Shown: positions 46,611-55,322 of the stretch, piece after piece
Numbering within the stretch: position 1 is the first letter of the stretch
Layout of the letters: each line of letters begins with the position of its first letter
From: Paenibacillus glycanilyticus
GTDB taxonomy: Bacteria; Bacillota; Bacilli; Paenibacillales; Paenibacillaceae
Direction: 5' to 3'
DNA: 64,000 nt
NCBI RefSeq assembly: GCF_023715145.1
Contig: NZ_JAMBNP010000006.1
Span: 310,001-374,000, forward strand
The notes under the pieces: model-generated
Seen by the model: only the letters and a program-made list of their open reading frames with translations
Database searches by the model: none
Told to the model about the DNA's origin: nothing
Program-made: the position numbers and the translations under genes

Positions 46611-47495
46611 TTAGCGAAGGAAATAATGTCCCTCTTCCAGATCCGGAATTAGACCGATATGCGTCGGCTCCCAGCCCAAGCGTTTCCGGGTCAGCTCGCT
46701 TGATGTTGGATTGTCGGCTGCGGCTGCGAAGGTGAGCCAGCTGAAATGGCTGTCCGCCTCTTCGCGGGAAATACTGACCACCGGCAGGTTCAGGTGACGG
46801 CCGATAACGCCTGCAATATCTCGGAAGAGCACGCCCTCGTCGCCAACCCCGTGCAGTCTTGCCCCTGCCGGCGCGGCTTCTATGGCTAACCGGTACAGGC
46901 TGGCCGCGTCAAGACGATGCACGGCTGACCAACGATTGAGTCCCTCACCGATATACGCGGAAGCACCCTTGGCACGGGCAATGTCGATAAGAGTCTTGAC
47001 GAAGCCATGATCGCCAAGACCGTGCACCGACGGCGCTAGACGAACGACCGATGCCCGCACTCCTTGGTTAACCAGCTTCATTGCTGCTTCCTCGGAGCGC
47101 CGTGGCGTAGCCGGAGTTGGAGCGTCCTCTTCCGTGCCGAGTCGTCCAGACGGCAGCATCAGCGTACCGGATGTGCCCACGAAAGGTTTACCCGAGCCTT
47201 CCAATGCTGAGCCCATGGCCTCGATGGCCATCCTATCGGTCTCGGCGGCTGCCGCAAAGTTCGAGAAATCGTGATTAAAGGCGAGGTGAATAACGCCGTC
47301 CGCCGCGCTGGCGCCTTCACGCAGGCTGTCGAGATCATCCAGGGACCCCCGATGCACGTCCGCCCCCTTTGCCTCCAAATCTTCAGCAGCCTTGTCCGTG
47401 CGCGCAAGCCCAACCACCTCATGTCCCGCGGCGAGAAGCTCTTGAACAACCGCCGAACCTACAAACCCGGTAGCCCCGGTAACAAAAATACGCAT
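46611..47495 (-). CDS. NAD-dependent epimerase/dehydratase (atypical SDR)
   Basis: 294 residues. Extended/atypical SDR: TGATGFVGSAVVQELLAAGHEV (residues 6-27) NAD loop, DGVIHLAFNHD, GTSGTLML and a C-terminal region with WSAVHRLDAASLYRLAIE typical of proteins annotated 3-beta-hydroxysteroid dehydrogenase/isomerase-like. The classic YxxxK is not clear, as in many atypical SDRs. The start at 47495 has GGAAGGAA upstream; the longer frame crosses the divergent promoter. Divergent to a MerR regulator gene, with a near-perfect 18-base palindrome between them, so regulation by that MerR protein is likely. Confidence 0.87.
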   Translation of the reverse strand: MRIFVTGATGFVGSAVVQELLAAGHEVVGLARTDKAAEDLEAKGADVHRGSLDDLDSLREGASAADGVIHLAFNHDFSNFAAAAETDRMAIEAMGSALEGSGKPFVGTSGTLMLPSGRLGTEEDAPTPATPRRSEEAAMKLVNQGVRASVVRLAPSVHGLGDHGFVKTLIDIARAKGASAYIGEGLNRWSAVHRLDAASLYRLAIEAAPAGARLHGVGDEGVLFRDIAGVIGRHLNLPVVSISREEADSHFSWLTFAAAADNPTSSELTRKRLGWEPTHIGLIPDLEEGHYFLR

Positions 47496-47547
47496 ATTAA
47501 ATTCCTTCCAGAATGATAGAAATGACCTTTCAATTGAGAGAATAAAG

Positions 47548-47565
47548 TATAGAGCGCGCTCGATA
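47548..47565. promoter_or_regulatory. Palindromic operator between epimerase and merR
   Basis: TATAGAGCGCGCTCGATA, palindromic except for one base pair, centred on GCGC. It sits in the 104-base divergent region and is the likely MerR binding site. Confidence 0.65.
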
Positions 47566-47584
47566 GCAACCCTTTTCCTATCAA

Positions 47585-47593
47585 TGTTATAAT
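47585..47593 (+). promoter_or_regulatory. Extended -10 promoter of merR (leaderless)
   Basis: TG-T-TATAAT at 47585-47593. The ATG begins at 47600, so transcription would start at or next to the start codon. No Shine-Dalgarno is present. Confidence 0.65.
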
Positions 47594-47599
47594 TAATGA

Positions 47600-47989
47600 A
47601 TGGAAAAGTATTATTCGAGCAAACAAGTGTCCGAAAAGACCGGACTAAGCATTCACACCTTGCGATATTATGAGCAGGTAGGTTTAATTGACGGCATTGC
47701 GCGGGACGACAATGGATACCGTCAATACTCGGAGTCGGATATTGTCTGGTTCCAGGTTCTGAATTACTTCCGGACAATCGGGATGACCATCCGGGAGATG
47801 CAGGAATATACCGCCTTCAACCGAAGCGGAGTCCCAACTGTAACAGCCCGGCTAGAATTCATGGAAAGCTACCGGAGGAAAGTGGTCGATCAAATAGCGG
47901 AGCTTGAAAAGTCGCTGGACAGAATTGACGATAAAATTAATTTCTTCAAGAATCTGGAGAGCTCGGATAATCTGCAAAAGGAAGGTTAA
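47600..47989 (+). CDS. MerR-family transcriptional regulator
   Basis: 129 residues. The N-terminal MerR winged helix (SSKQVSEKTGLSIHTLRYYEQVGLIDGIARDDNGYRQYSESDIVWFQVLNYFRTIGMTIREMQEY) is followed by a coiled-coil dimer helix (about 80-120) and no long ligand domain or Cys cluster. It resembles the YfmP/AdhR group that responds to reactive aldehydes or organic compounds. Divergent to the NAD-epimerase-like gene. The -10 box ends 6 bases before the ATG, so the mRNA looks leaderless. Confidence 0.9.
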   Translation: MEKYYSSKQVSEKTGLSIHTLRYYEQVGLIDGIARDDNGYRQYSESDIVWFQVLNYFRTIGMTIREMQEYTAFNRSGVPTVTARLEFMESYRRKVVDQIAELEKSLDRIDDKINFFKNLESSDNLQKEG

Positions 47990-47991
47990 CA

Positions 47992-48040
47992 AAAAAGGAG
48001 CTGTCTCAAAAGCCTGTGGCTAGTGAGACAGCTCCTTTTT
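47992..48040. terminator. Bidirectional terminator
   Basis: AAAAAGGAGCTGTCTCA (47992-48008) pairs with TGAGACAGCTCCTTTTT (48024-48040). It lies between convergent merR and epimerase-like genes. Confidence 0.93.
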
Positions 48041-48051
48041 ACTATATCCAA

Positions 48052-49050
48052 CTACCCTTTGATGACATAAAGCCTGCTTGATTCCTCGAAGATCTCTCCC
48101 GGCGCCAGGCTCAGGAAACCGATCTCTTCCGCCGGCAAATCCACGTTAGGAGCGTTCACCAGATTAATCTGCGGCTCCGGACAGAAGAAGCCTTCCGCCG
48201 CGTTGTTGTTCCAGATCATCCACTGCTTGTAGGAGGTTCCCACATCATAGACAAGCTTGATATTCGCCTTGGTATCCGTAAGCTCCATCCGGTTGCGCCC
48301 GTTCTGCGCGCGGGACGTATAATGGTTGTCCATCGCTTCGAAGAACGGATACACGCCGCTGCCTTGCATCAGAAGCTCTTCTTCCTTCAGCGGCTGATAC
48401 TGCTTGGTTGGCAGCATCCGCTCATTCAGCTCCCAGCGCTCGCCGATCGTCATTTGGATACGGTAATCCTTGGCTTGTCCACCCGGCACAAACGGCGCAT
48501 TCACCGACGTGTGGAAGGCAAGCAGGCATGGCAGATCGGCATTCCCGTCATTGCGTACCGTAACCTGTTGAAGAAGTCCGTTCTCGCTTAACGAGTAGCG
48601 AAGCCGGATGGTATAGTTGAACGGGAAGCTAGCGTAGGACGGATGATTCTCATCCACCTGAACGGATACAACCACATAACTTTCCGTCTTTGTTGTGCCG
48701 AAGTCTTCTACCTGCCACGGGGTTTGATAAAGAAAACCGTGTAGGTGATTGCCCGTTGCCGGCTCATTTACGGGGAACTGATGCGTCTTGCCGTCCCACG
48801 GGAATTTGCCGTCTTCATAACGGTTCGGAGGGAAGAGGACCGGAATGCCGTGAATCATCGGTCTAGCCTTAAAGCTCTCCATCTCTTCTTGCGTTGGCTC
48901 GTGCAGGAATTGGTATTCCTGTTCAACATCCCGGAAAGCAATCAGATTGCCGCCAATCTCGGGAAGCAGGGCCGCTTCGTATTGCCCATATCTCAGCCAT
49001 ACCGCACGTTCGCCGTAAAATAATCCTTCATTCGCTTGATTCATCGTCAT
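48052..49050 (-). CDS. Aldose 1-epimerase family protein
   Basis: 332 residues with the galactose-mutarotase beta-supersandwich. Seen: PEIGGNLIAFRD, HGIPVLFPPNRYEDGKF, NHLHGFLYQTPW (the first catalytic-type His), LLAFHTSVNAPF and FFCPEPQINLVNAPNVDLPAEEIGFLSLAPGE (C-terminal Glu region). It interconverts sugar anomers or recognises a hexose derivative in the cytoplasm. The start is ATG at 49050, with AAAGGAG 7 bases upstream; a TTG two codons earlier is too close to that site. Follows GH127 by 36 bases on the same strand, so probably one operon. Confidence 0.88.
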   Translation of the reverse strand: MTMNQANEGLFYGERAVWLRYGQYEAALLPEIGGNLIAFRDVEQEYQFLHEPTQEEMESFKARPMIHGIPVLFPPNRYEDGKFPWDGKTHQFPVNEPATGNHLHGFLYQTPWQVEDFGTTKTESYVVVSVQVDENHPSYASFPFNYTIRLRYSLSENGLLQQVTVRNDGNADLPCLLAFHTSVNAPFVPGGQAKDYRIQMTIGERWELNERMLPTKQYQPLKEEELLMQGSGVYPFFEAMDNHYTSRAQNGRNRMELTDTKANIKLVYDVGTSYKQWMIWNNNAAEGFFCPEPQINLVNAPNVDLPAEEIGFLSLAPGEIFEESSRLYVIKG

Positions 49051-49086
49051 TCTCAAACTCCTTTGTTGTATGATCCAAAAGATAAA

Positions 49087-50961
49087 TCAGGTTCTTGCGG
49101 ACTTCCGTTCCCCGATCAGCGGGAATTCCCCGATCCGAAGCTTTGCTCCGCCATATGGCACAAGCTCAAGCTCCGCCACCGGCTGATCGTCGGTATCCGG
49201 CGCGAGCGGCGGGGTTCCCGCGTTATTGCCTTCCATCCGCCAATCCGGCACCAGCTTGCCCTGCGCCTCAAGCTTGACAGGGGAATCCAAAGCCAGGAAT
49301 GGCTGATACGGCAAGTCCCCTTCGGCCACGACGGCCTTAAAGGCCGTGTCCGCAAGCAAGCCGTATTTCCAAGGCGAAGCCGGATACAGCTCATAATCAT
49401 TAAACTTCTCGCGCTTCCGCAATAGCTGCCAGTTCTCTTCTACAGGAAGGGCGTAGACAAGAGGCCCGCGCTCGACGCTAACGGCAAACAGATTGCGCGA
49501 TACCGTTCTCGCCTCCATCGGAAGCGCCAGCTCAATACAATCTCCCGACTGCCATTCGCGGTCAATTGTAGCATATCCCTGCTTAATCGCAACCGAAATT
49601 TCCGTTCCGTTCACCTTGATGACCGGGGAGCCGCACCACTGCGGAATACGCAGCCGCGCGGCGAAGCTCGCCGGACGATCCAGGCGGATATCGATCTTAA
49701 CCCGCTCCCGGAAAGGATATTCTCCGAATACGCGAAGCTCGGCCTCCACGCCTCCGGCAACGGTTGTTCTGACGAGGCATGGAGCATACGACACTGCCGC
49801 CAGCCCGCCTTCGTTATCCTTCATCCATAAATGCGAGACAAACTTCGGCCAGCCTTGATGCATATTGGCCGTGCAGCAGCCAAAATTCGGCTCCAAGCCA
49901 AACACATTGGCATAAGGACCGTTGCTCCAGGCGCGCGGCGCTACATTGCAAATAATCTGATTCACCTGCTGATCGTATTGATGGGACGTCCAATCCGCCG
50001 AGATAGCGGCAGGCAAAGCGTTAAAGGCTACCTTTTCCAGAACATCGCCAAATTTGCCGTCTCCGAAGATCCGCGTCAGCTGCTCAAGCGTGAACATATA
50101 TTCAACCACGGCACATAATTCAACGCCTTGGCTCGGATGCGTTCCGGACAGCCATTCATCGCCGGAGAACATGCCATGAGCCTGTCCATGGTAAGTCATC
50201 AGGCTTTCTATTCCGCGATACACCGCATCCTGCTCGCGGCTGTCTTCCGTCAATTCGTAAATAACGCCGGGAGTTTTGAGCCCCATGGCCACATTCACCA
50301 CATGCGTTCTCCAATCCCATTGCTCCACCTTCCGCCAGAACGGAAAGTCGTGAAAAATATCGGTCCAATCCGTTGTCTGCTCCTTTACAATAGCGGCAAG
50401 CTTCAGCAGCTCTTCCTTCTTCGTCCGCTTGTACAGCCAGACCAGACAGAGAAGCAGCTCCGCCCCGCGGGCTTTGGCCCATCCGCGCAAAGGCTGCTGC
50501 TCGATCTGCGAGGACACATAATCCGCGAATCGCGTAAGAAAAGGAATAACGCGGGCATCGCCGGTTGCTTCTTCATACTGCGTCAGCACCTTGAGCATGA
50601 TCATGTAATGCCACCAGTCCTGCTCCTTGTCCACGTCGTTATTTACCGTCTGAATCTTGGCCGGACCAAACATGCCGCTCTCCTGCTGGCTGTTCAGCGC
50701 CCATTCCACCCAGCGGTTCGCTTTCGCGATCAGCTTCTCGTCGTTCAATATATAAGCAAGCGGCAGCAAGCCGTCCAAATAATACGGACCGCGCTCCCAG
50801 CTTTCGCCTTTTCCGCCAATCCAACCGTTATCCGGACCTACATCCGCCCAATGCTCCTCCAGATGTCCGCTTAATCCGTCTGCCTGAATCCGAAGCTGAT
50901 TGTACAGCCACCCTTCCGCATGAATGCTGCCAAGCGGCAACGCCTCAAAAACACTCTTCAC
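49087..50961 (-). CDS. GH127 beta-L-arabinofuranosidase-like enzyme
   Basis: 624 residues of the DUF1680/GH127 group: (alpha/alpha)6 barrel (about 10-420) then beta-sandwich domains. Catalytic Cys lies in NFGCCTANMHQGWPKF (near 361) and the metal/catalytic Glu in GVELCAVVEYMF (near 279). WGIGGKGESWERGPYYLDGL-like N-terminal sequence is typical. No signal peptide, so it works on imported oligosaccharide. In a mannan locus an arabinofuranosidase is unexpected: it may trim side chains, or this GH127 may act on another furanose. Divergent from the AraC gene. Confidence 0.88.
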   Translation of the reverse strand: MKSVFEALPLGSIHAEGWLYNQLRIQADGLSGHLEEHWADVGPDNGWIGGKGESWERGPYYLDGLLPLAYILNDEKLIAKANRWVEWALNSQQESGMFGPAKIQTVNNDVDKEQDWWHYMIMLKVLTQYEEATGDARVIPFLTRFADYVSSQIEQQPLRGWAKARGAELLLCLVWLYKRTKKEELLKLAAIVKEQTTDWTDIFHDFPFWRKVEQWDWRTHVVNVAMGLKTPGVIYELTEDSREQDAVYRGIESLMTYHGQAHGMFSGDEWLSGTHPSQGVELCAVVEYMFTLEQLTRIFGDGKFGDVLEKVAFNALPAAISADWTSHQYDQQVNQIICNVAPRAWSNGPYANVFGLEPNFGCCTANMHQGWPKFVSHLWMKDNEGGLAAVSYAPCLVRTTVAGGVEAELRVFGEYPFRERVKIDIRLDRPASFAARLRIPQWCGSPVIKVNGTEISVAIKQGYATIDREWQSGDCIELALPMEARTVSRNLFAVSVERGPLVYALPVEENWQLLRKREKFNDYELYPASPWKYGLLADTAFKAVVAEGDLPYQPFLALDSPVKLEAQGKLVPDWRMEGNNAGTPPLAPDTDDQPVAELELVPYGGAKLRIGEFPLIGERKSART

Positions 50962-51076
50962 GTTAAGTCCTCCTCCTGTTCAACTGCTTCGAATATACCA
51001 TTAGATCCGCCTGCCGCTGGATAGACAATCGCAACTACTAATTGTCGGATTACAACCTAATCGGATAATTAACGCA

Positions 51077-51105
51077 TTTACGAATGAGCCGTATTTACTT
51101 ATACT
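51077..51105 (+). promoter_or_regulatory. Promoter of the AraC regulator
   Basis: TTTACG (51077-51082), 17-base spacer, TATACT (51100-51105), 34 bases before the ATG. Confidence 0.55.
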
Positions 51106-51139
51106 GGTATCATCATTTAGCAACCCGAGGAGAATAACA

Positions 51140-52012
51140 ATGTTTCATTTTGAATGTCCGCCTATGCCTCACTTCGTTCAGATCGGCCAGGATACGTACA
51201 GCATCGGCAGGAAGCATCCCGACCGCAGCAGCATCGGCGTATTTGACCTCCTGTTTGTGACCGGCGGCTGCCTTTATCTCGCGGAAGGGGAGCATGAGCT
51301 GACACTGCCGGCCGGACATTTCGGCATCCTGCGTCCCGATCTCGAGCATCGCAGCGTCCACCCTTGCAGGGAGGAAACGCATTTCTATTGGCTGCATTTC
51401 CAGACGACGGGGCTATGGCATCCCGAGCCCTATGACAAAGAGCCCTTGCCGCCTGAGCAAGAGCCTCTTTATCCGCCTATCGAATACTTCTCCTTCTATT
51501 TGCCGAGAACAGGCTCCGTGCAAAGCCTCGGGGTTACGGCAGAGCAGTTTGAGGAGCTTCTTGCGCTCTACGAGAACCCTTCGGGCAATTCCCGCTGGCG
51601 GGAGCAGCAGCTGTTCCATGCCCTTCTCTCCCGCCTTCAGGAGGATAGCAAGGAAGATACGGCTCAGAGCGCCCATCTTCAGCTGGCGGAGGAAGCCGCC
51701 CTCTATCTGCGCAAGCATTACCGCGACCCGCTGAGCTATAAGCGAATGGCGGATGAGCTGCATTTTCACCCGAACTATATCGCCTTATGCATGAAAAGAA
51801 CGTTTGGCTGCACGCCGCTCGATTATGTGACTCAATACCGGATCGAACAAGCGAAGCGGCTTCTCATCCATACGAATGAACCCGTTGGGACTATCGGCGA
51901 AGAGACGGGCTTTGGTTCCTTCCCGTACTTCGTCCGCTGCTTCCACAAGCGTACCGGCAAGACGCCAAAGCAATTCCGGCTGTTATACCGCCAAAATAAA
52001 GCCTCTACCTAG
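51140..52012 (+). CDS. AraC-family transcriptional regulator
   Basis: 290 residues. N-terminal cupin-like sugar-sensing domain (about 20-95: GVFDLLFVTGGCLYLAEGEHELTLPAGHFGILRPDLEHRSV) and a C-terminal double helix-turn-helix (about 185-283: LRKHYRDPLSYKRMADELHFHPNYIALCMKRTFGCTPLDYVTQYRIEQAKRLLIHT and IGEETGFGSFPYFVRCFHKRTGKTPKQFR). Divergent from GH127 and tail-to-tail with the GH76 cluster; its last 8 bases overlap the end of the GH76 gene. Probably activates GH127-epimerase and perhaps the mannanase operon. Confidence 0.93.
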   Translation: MFHFECPPMPHFVQIGQDTYSIGRKHPDRSSIGVFDLLFVTGGCLYLAEGEHELTLPAGHFGILRPDLEHRSVHPCREETHFYWLHFQTTGLWHPEPYDKEPLPPEQEPLYPPIEYFSFYLPRTGSVQSLGVTAEQFEELLALYENPSGNSRWREQQLFHALLSRLQEDSKEDTAQSAHLQLAEEAALYLRKHYRDPLSYKRMADELHFHPNYIALCMKRTFGCTPLDYVTQYRIEQAKRLLIHTNEPVGTIGEETGFGSFPYFVRCFHKRTGKTPKQFRLLYRQNKAST

Positions 52013-53063
52013 GCGCAAGGAACCCGGTTCTCTCCAGCTCCGCCATCGCTTCAAGCAGCATCACTCCGCTAAGCTGGCCGCTGAGCTGAACCTCGGCTTC
52101 CGGCTCTCCTTCCCAGGATAAGCTGAACAATCCGGAATCCGAACGGCCCCGCGCCCACAAGGAGCTCGCGTTATGCCGGATCAGATTCACCCATGGCAGC
52201 GCCAAATCGGGCTGAATATGGATGAGGTTAACGAGATAACGGATCAGAATGCCTTTGAATAGACCGCAATCGTCATTCCCCTCGCGCGGCAGCATGCCGG
52301 TCTCCCGGTCTACCAGTTCCGAGACGGTTGCCGCCGCGGTTCTTTGCGCATCAACAAGATAGCTTTCCTCTCCCGTACAGTTGTACAGCTCAATGCCGGC
52401 GCCAATAAAGACGCCTTGGCAATACGTATACTTCCAGTCGTAATCGATTTGGCCGTCGCCAAGCCGGTTCATGCCGTCCCAGACAAAGCCGGTTGCCGGA
52501 TCAACAAGCCGTTCCTTATTAAATTGATAGATCCGCTGCGCCCATTCCAAGTCTTCCTCCCGGCGATCCATCTGATAGATTCGCGCAGCCAGGATTGAAG
52601 CAGGTGCATTGGCAGGCGTGTTCTTATAATCGAGCTGATCCTTCTTCCAGGCCATGCCGCCGCCCATATGATCGTTCCAGGCCGTCTTGATATCTTCCCA
52701 CAGTTCAAGCGCGCCTTCCTTATAGAACGACTTCCCGGTCGTATGATAAGCACGCAGCAGCGCCAAGGCCATCCATTCCATATCGTCATAGTAATTATGG
52801 AGCAGCGTATCGCCATTCCACTTCTTCGCGCCGCGGAAAGCCCGCTCCAGCAGCACTTCATCCTCGCTTGCTTCCGTGCGTTGAAGGGCATCAACCATTA
52901 CATCCACAACATGCGCGTGCCACCAATAAATCCAATGATCATTACAAGTACCGTTGCATGGTACAACTTGATCCATAACGCTTCGTTCTTCATTCCAGAA
53001 CAAACGCTTGAAATCTTGCTGCGCGATCGCCGCGCGTTCTGCCCATATTGCTTGTGCTGCCAT
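52005..53063 (-). CDS. GH76 alpha-1,6-mannanase (cytoplasmic, copy 3)
   Basis: 352 residues with the (alpha/alpha)6 fold of family 76. The catalytic Asp pair is visible in NYYDDMEWMALALLRAY (residues 93-94). NTPANAPASILAARIY and VDPATGFVWDGMNR are repeated in the two upstream paralogues, and a Cys pair (PCNGTCN, 36-40) is conserved in position. No signal peptide. The start codon overlaps the preceding paralogue's stop (TAATG), indicating translational coupling. Last gene of the mannan operon; no terminator is seen because it overlaps the convergent araC end. Confidence 0.9.
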   Translation of the reverse strand: MAAQAIWAERAAIAQQDFKRLFWNEERSVMDQVVPCNGTCNDHWIYWWHAHVVDVMVDALQRTEASEDEVLLERAFRGAKKWNGDTLLHNYYDDMEWMALALLRAYHTTGKSFYKEGALELWEDIKTAWNDHMGGGMAWKKDQLDYKNTPANAPASILAARIYQMDRREEDLEWAQRIYQFNKERLVDPATGFVWDGMNRLGDGQIDYDWKYTYCQGVFIGAGIELYNCTGEESYLVDAQRTAAATVSELVDRETGMLPREGNDDCGLFKGILIRYLVNLIHIQPDLALPWVNLIRHNASSLWARGRSDSGLFSLSWEGEPEAEVQLSGQLSGVMLLEAMAELERTGFLAPR

Positions 53064-54127
53064 TACGACTGTACCTCCTCTGTCTGCGCCGTGCTGGTCT
53101 GGCCGTTCTTCTCCAATACAGCCAGCTGCTCAAGCAGCATGATGCCGCTAAGCTGCGTGCTGAGCGTCACGCGCTCCTCCGGCTGAATTCCCCAAGAGGT
53201 GCTGAATACTTTGCGCGCCGCATCACTGCCTTGCGCCCAAAGCGTCTCGCCTTGCCGCTCCAGCAGCGCCGACAGCTCTGCCCGCTCCGCCGACACGGAA
53301 GCAAGCTCGCCAAGATAACGGACCAGAATACCCTTGAACAATCCGCCATCTCCGTTGCCTTCATCCGGCCATAGACCGTCACGCAGCAGTTCGTCGCCGG
53401 CTGCCTTCGCCGTACGTTCGGCATCCTTCAGATAACCGACGTCGCCCGTAATCCGGAACAATTCTACGCCGGCGCCAATAAAGACGCCTTGGCAATACGT
53501 AAACTTCCAGTCCTTGTCGATCGATCCGTCACCCGTGCGGTTCATCCCGTCCCAGACAAAGCCGGTCGCCGGATCAACAAGCTTTTCCTTCAGCCAGTTG
53601 TAAATGTTATGCGCCCAAGCCAAATCCTCTTCCCTGCCAAAAGCCTGGTACAGACGTGCCGCCAAGATAACGGCAGGCGCGTTAGCAGGAGTGTTTTTAT
53701 AATCCAGCTGCGACTTCTGCCACGCAATTCCTCCGCCGACATGCTCGTTCCAGCCGGTTTGGATGTCCTCCCACAGGAGAAGGGCAGCTGCCTTATACTT
53801 CTCGGCACCCGTTGCCTGATAAGCCCTCAGCCAAGCAATGGCCATCCATTCCATGTCGTCGTACAATTCATTCGGCCAAACGCCTTCGTTGCGCTGCAGA
53901 ATACCTTCGTAGAAAGCATCCAGCCGATTGCGGTATGCCGCGCTGCCCGTCCGGTTGAGTCCGTCCGCCAGCGCATCCACCGCATGCGCCATCCACCAGT
54001 AATGAAAAATCGTATTACAAGCACCGTCCGGGCAAGGGATCTCAATGTCATACATGTTAATCGTAGGATTCCAATATAATTGCTCTAATGCCTGCTGAGC
54101 CTCTTCCGCCCGTGCTGCCCACACCAT
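53063..54127 (-). CDS. GH76 alpha-1,6-mannanase (cytoplasmic, copy 2)
   Basis: 354 residues. Catalytic Asp pair in NELYDDMEWMAIAWLRAY (near 90-91), QLDYKNTPANAPAVILAARLY, DPATGFVWDGMNRTGDGSIDKDWKFTYCQGVFIGAG. No signal peptide. The ATG at 54127 has GGGAG 10 bases upstream; the GTG three codons earlier is almost on top of that site. About as similar to copy 1 as to copy 3. Soluble cytoplasmic location implies cleavage of imported manno-oligosaccharides, which is unusual for an endo-mannanase and suggests long oligomers are taken up. Confidence 0.9.
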   Translation of the reverse strand: MVWAARAEEAQQALEQLYWNPTINMYDIEIPCPDGACNTIFHYWWMAHAVDALADGLNRTGSAAYRNRLDAFYEGILQRNEGVWPNELYDDMEWMAIAWLRAYQATGAEKYKAAALLLWEDIQTGWNEHVGGGIAWQKSQLDYKNTPANAPAVILAARLYQAFGREEDLAWAHNIYNWLKEKLVDPATGFVWDGMNRTGDGSIDKDWKFTYCQGVFIGAGVELFRITGDVGYLKDAERTAKAAGDELLRDGLWPDEGNGDGGLFKGILVRYLGELASVSAERAELSALLERQGETLWAQGSDAARKVFSTSWGIQPEERVTLSTQLSGIMLLEQLAVLEKNGQTSTAQTEEVQS

Positions 54128-54153
54128 AGTTTCCACTCTCCCGTATTCTCTGC

Positions 54154-55308
54154 CTAATGTAATCGTCCGTTTTTCTCTAGGACGGCCATCTGCTCAAGAA
54201 GCATCACTGCGCTTAGCTCCGTGCTTAACTGCACAATCTGATCCGGCGTTTCCGCCCATGAATTACTGAATAACGCTTTGTCTTCCGCTTTGCCGTATTG
54301 CCACAAGCTGTTGGCGTTTGTCTCGAGCATGCCGATCAATTCTTGGGTTTCCGGCCCCTTCGGATCAGCCGCGATCAGCTCTCCAGCATAGCGGACTAAT
54401 ACACCCTTGAATAAGCCGCCATCCCCGTCGCCCTCCGAAGGAAGCATGCCGGTTGCCGGAGACAGGAACATCTCCTTCAGATTAGCTGTCGTGAGGCGCG
54501 CATCGTCCAGATAAGTCTTGTCTTCTGTTGCGCGGTACAGCTCAACGCCTGCTCCTATGTACACGCCTTGGCCGTAAGTGAACTTCCAATCCTTATCGAT
54601 ATTGCCGTCACCGGTCCGGTTAACGCCATCCCATACAAGCCCGGTCTCCGGATCAACAAGCGTCTTCTTTTGCCAGTCGTAAATCCTCTTTGCCCATGCA
54701 AGATCTTCTTCGTTCCGAAACTGCCCATACAACCGTGCGGCCAAAATAACGGCTGGCGCATTCGCCGGCGTATTCTTGTAATCGAGCTGCTCCTTGCGCC
54801 ATGCGATGCCGCCGCCCGTCTCATCGTTCCAGCCGCCCTTGATCTCTTCCCATAGCTCAAGCGTTGCCTGCTTATACCGCTCGTCCTTGGTCGCATCATA
54901 GGCTCTAAGCCAGGCAAGAGCCATCCATTCCATATCATCGTAATAATCGTTAATCATCACGCCGGCATTGCGGTCAAGCAATCCCTGATACAGCTTGTCA
55001 ATTAGACCGCTATACCGTTCATCGCCTGTACGCTCGTATCCATCGACGAGCACGTCTACCGCGTGAGCCAGCCACCAGTAGTTGAATGGATCGGTGCAAA
55101 GCTGCGCAATGCACGGCGCGGCATTGCTGAATAGTCCGCGTTTCTCGTCCCAGAACGAACCAGCCAGCTCCAGCTGCGCAGCCTCCGCCCGTTCCTGCCA
55201 CAAAGTGGAGGAAGCGGACGGTTCGCTCGCACGCGCCAGCTGCCAGATGACGGCCGCCGCCACAATAAGCAGCGCGGCCAAGCCGGCTATTAGCTTCTTT
55301 TGCTTCAA
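54154..55308 (-). CDS. GH76 alpha-1,6-mannanase (exported, copy 1)
   Basis: 384 residues. Residues 1-27 form a signal peptide or anchor (LIAGLAALLIVAAAVIWQL). The mature part has the GH76 Asp pair in NDYYDDMEWMALAWLRAY (124-125), the Cys pair PCIAQLC, and ETGLVWDGVNRTGDGNIDKDWKFTYGQGVYIGAG. TTG start with a G-rich site 5 bases upstream. Expected to act outside the membrane, producing oligomers for the ABC importer encoded just before it (14-base gap). First of three tandem GH76 genes. Confidence 0.9.
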   Translation of the reverse strand: MKQKKLIAGLAALLIVAAAVIWQLARASEPSASSTLWQERAEAAQLELAGSFWDEKRGLFSNAAPCIAQLCTDPFNYWWLAHAVDVLVDGYERTGDERYSGLIDKLYQGLLDRNAGVMINDYYDDMEWMALAWLRAYDATKDERYKQATLELWEEIKGGWNDETGGGIAWRKEQLDYKNTPANAPAVILAARLYGQFRNEEDLAWAKRIYDWQKKTLVDPETGLVWDGVNRTGDGNIDKDWKFTYGQGVYIGAGVELYRATEDKTYLDDARLTTANLKEMFLSPATGMLPSEGDGDGGLFKGVLVRYAGELIAADPKGPETQELIGMLETNANSLWQYGKAEDKALFSNSWAETPDQIVQLSTELSAVMLLEQMAVLEKNGRLH

Positions 55309-55322
55309 TTCGATTCCCCCGC

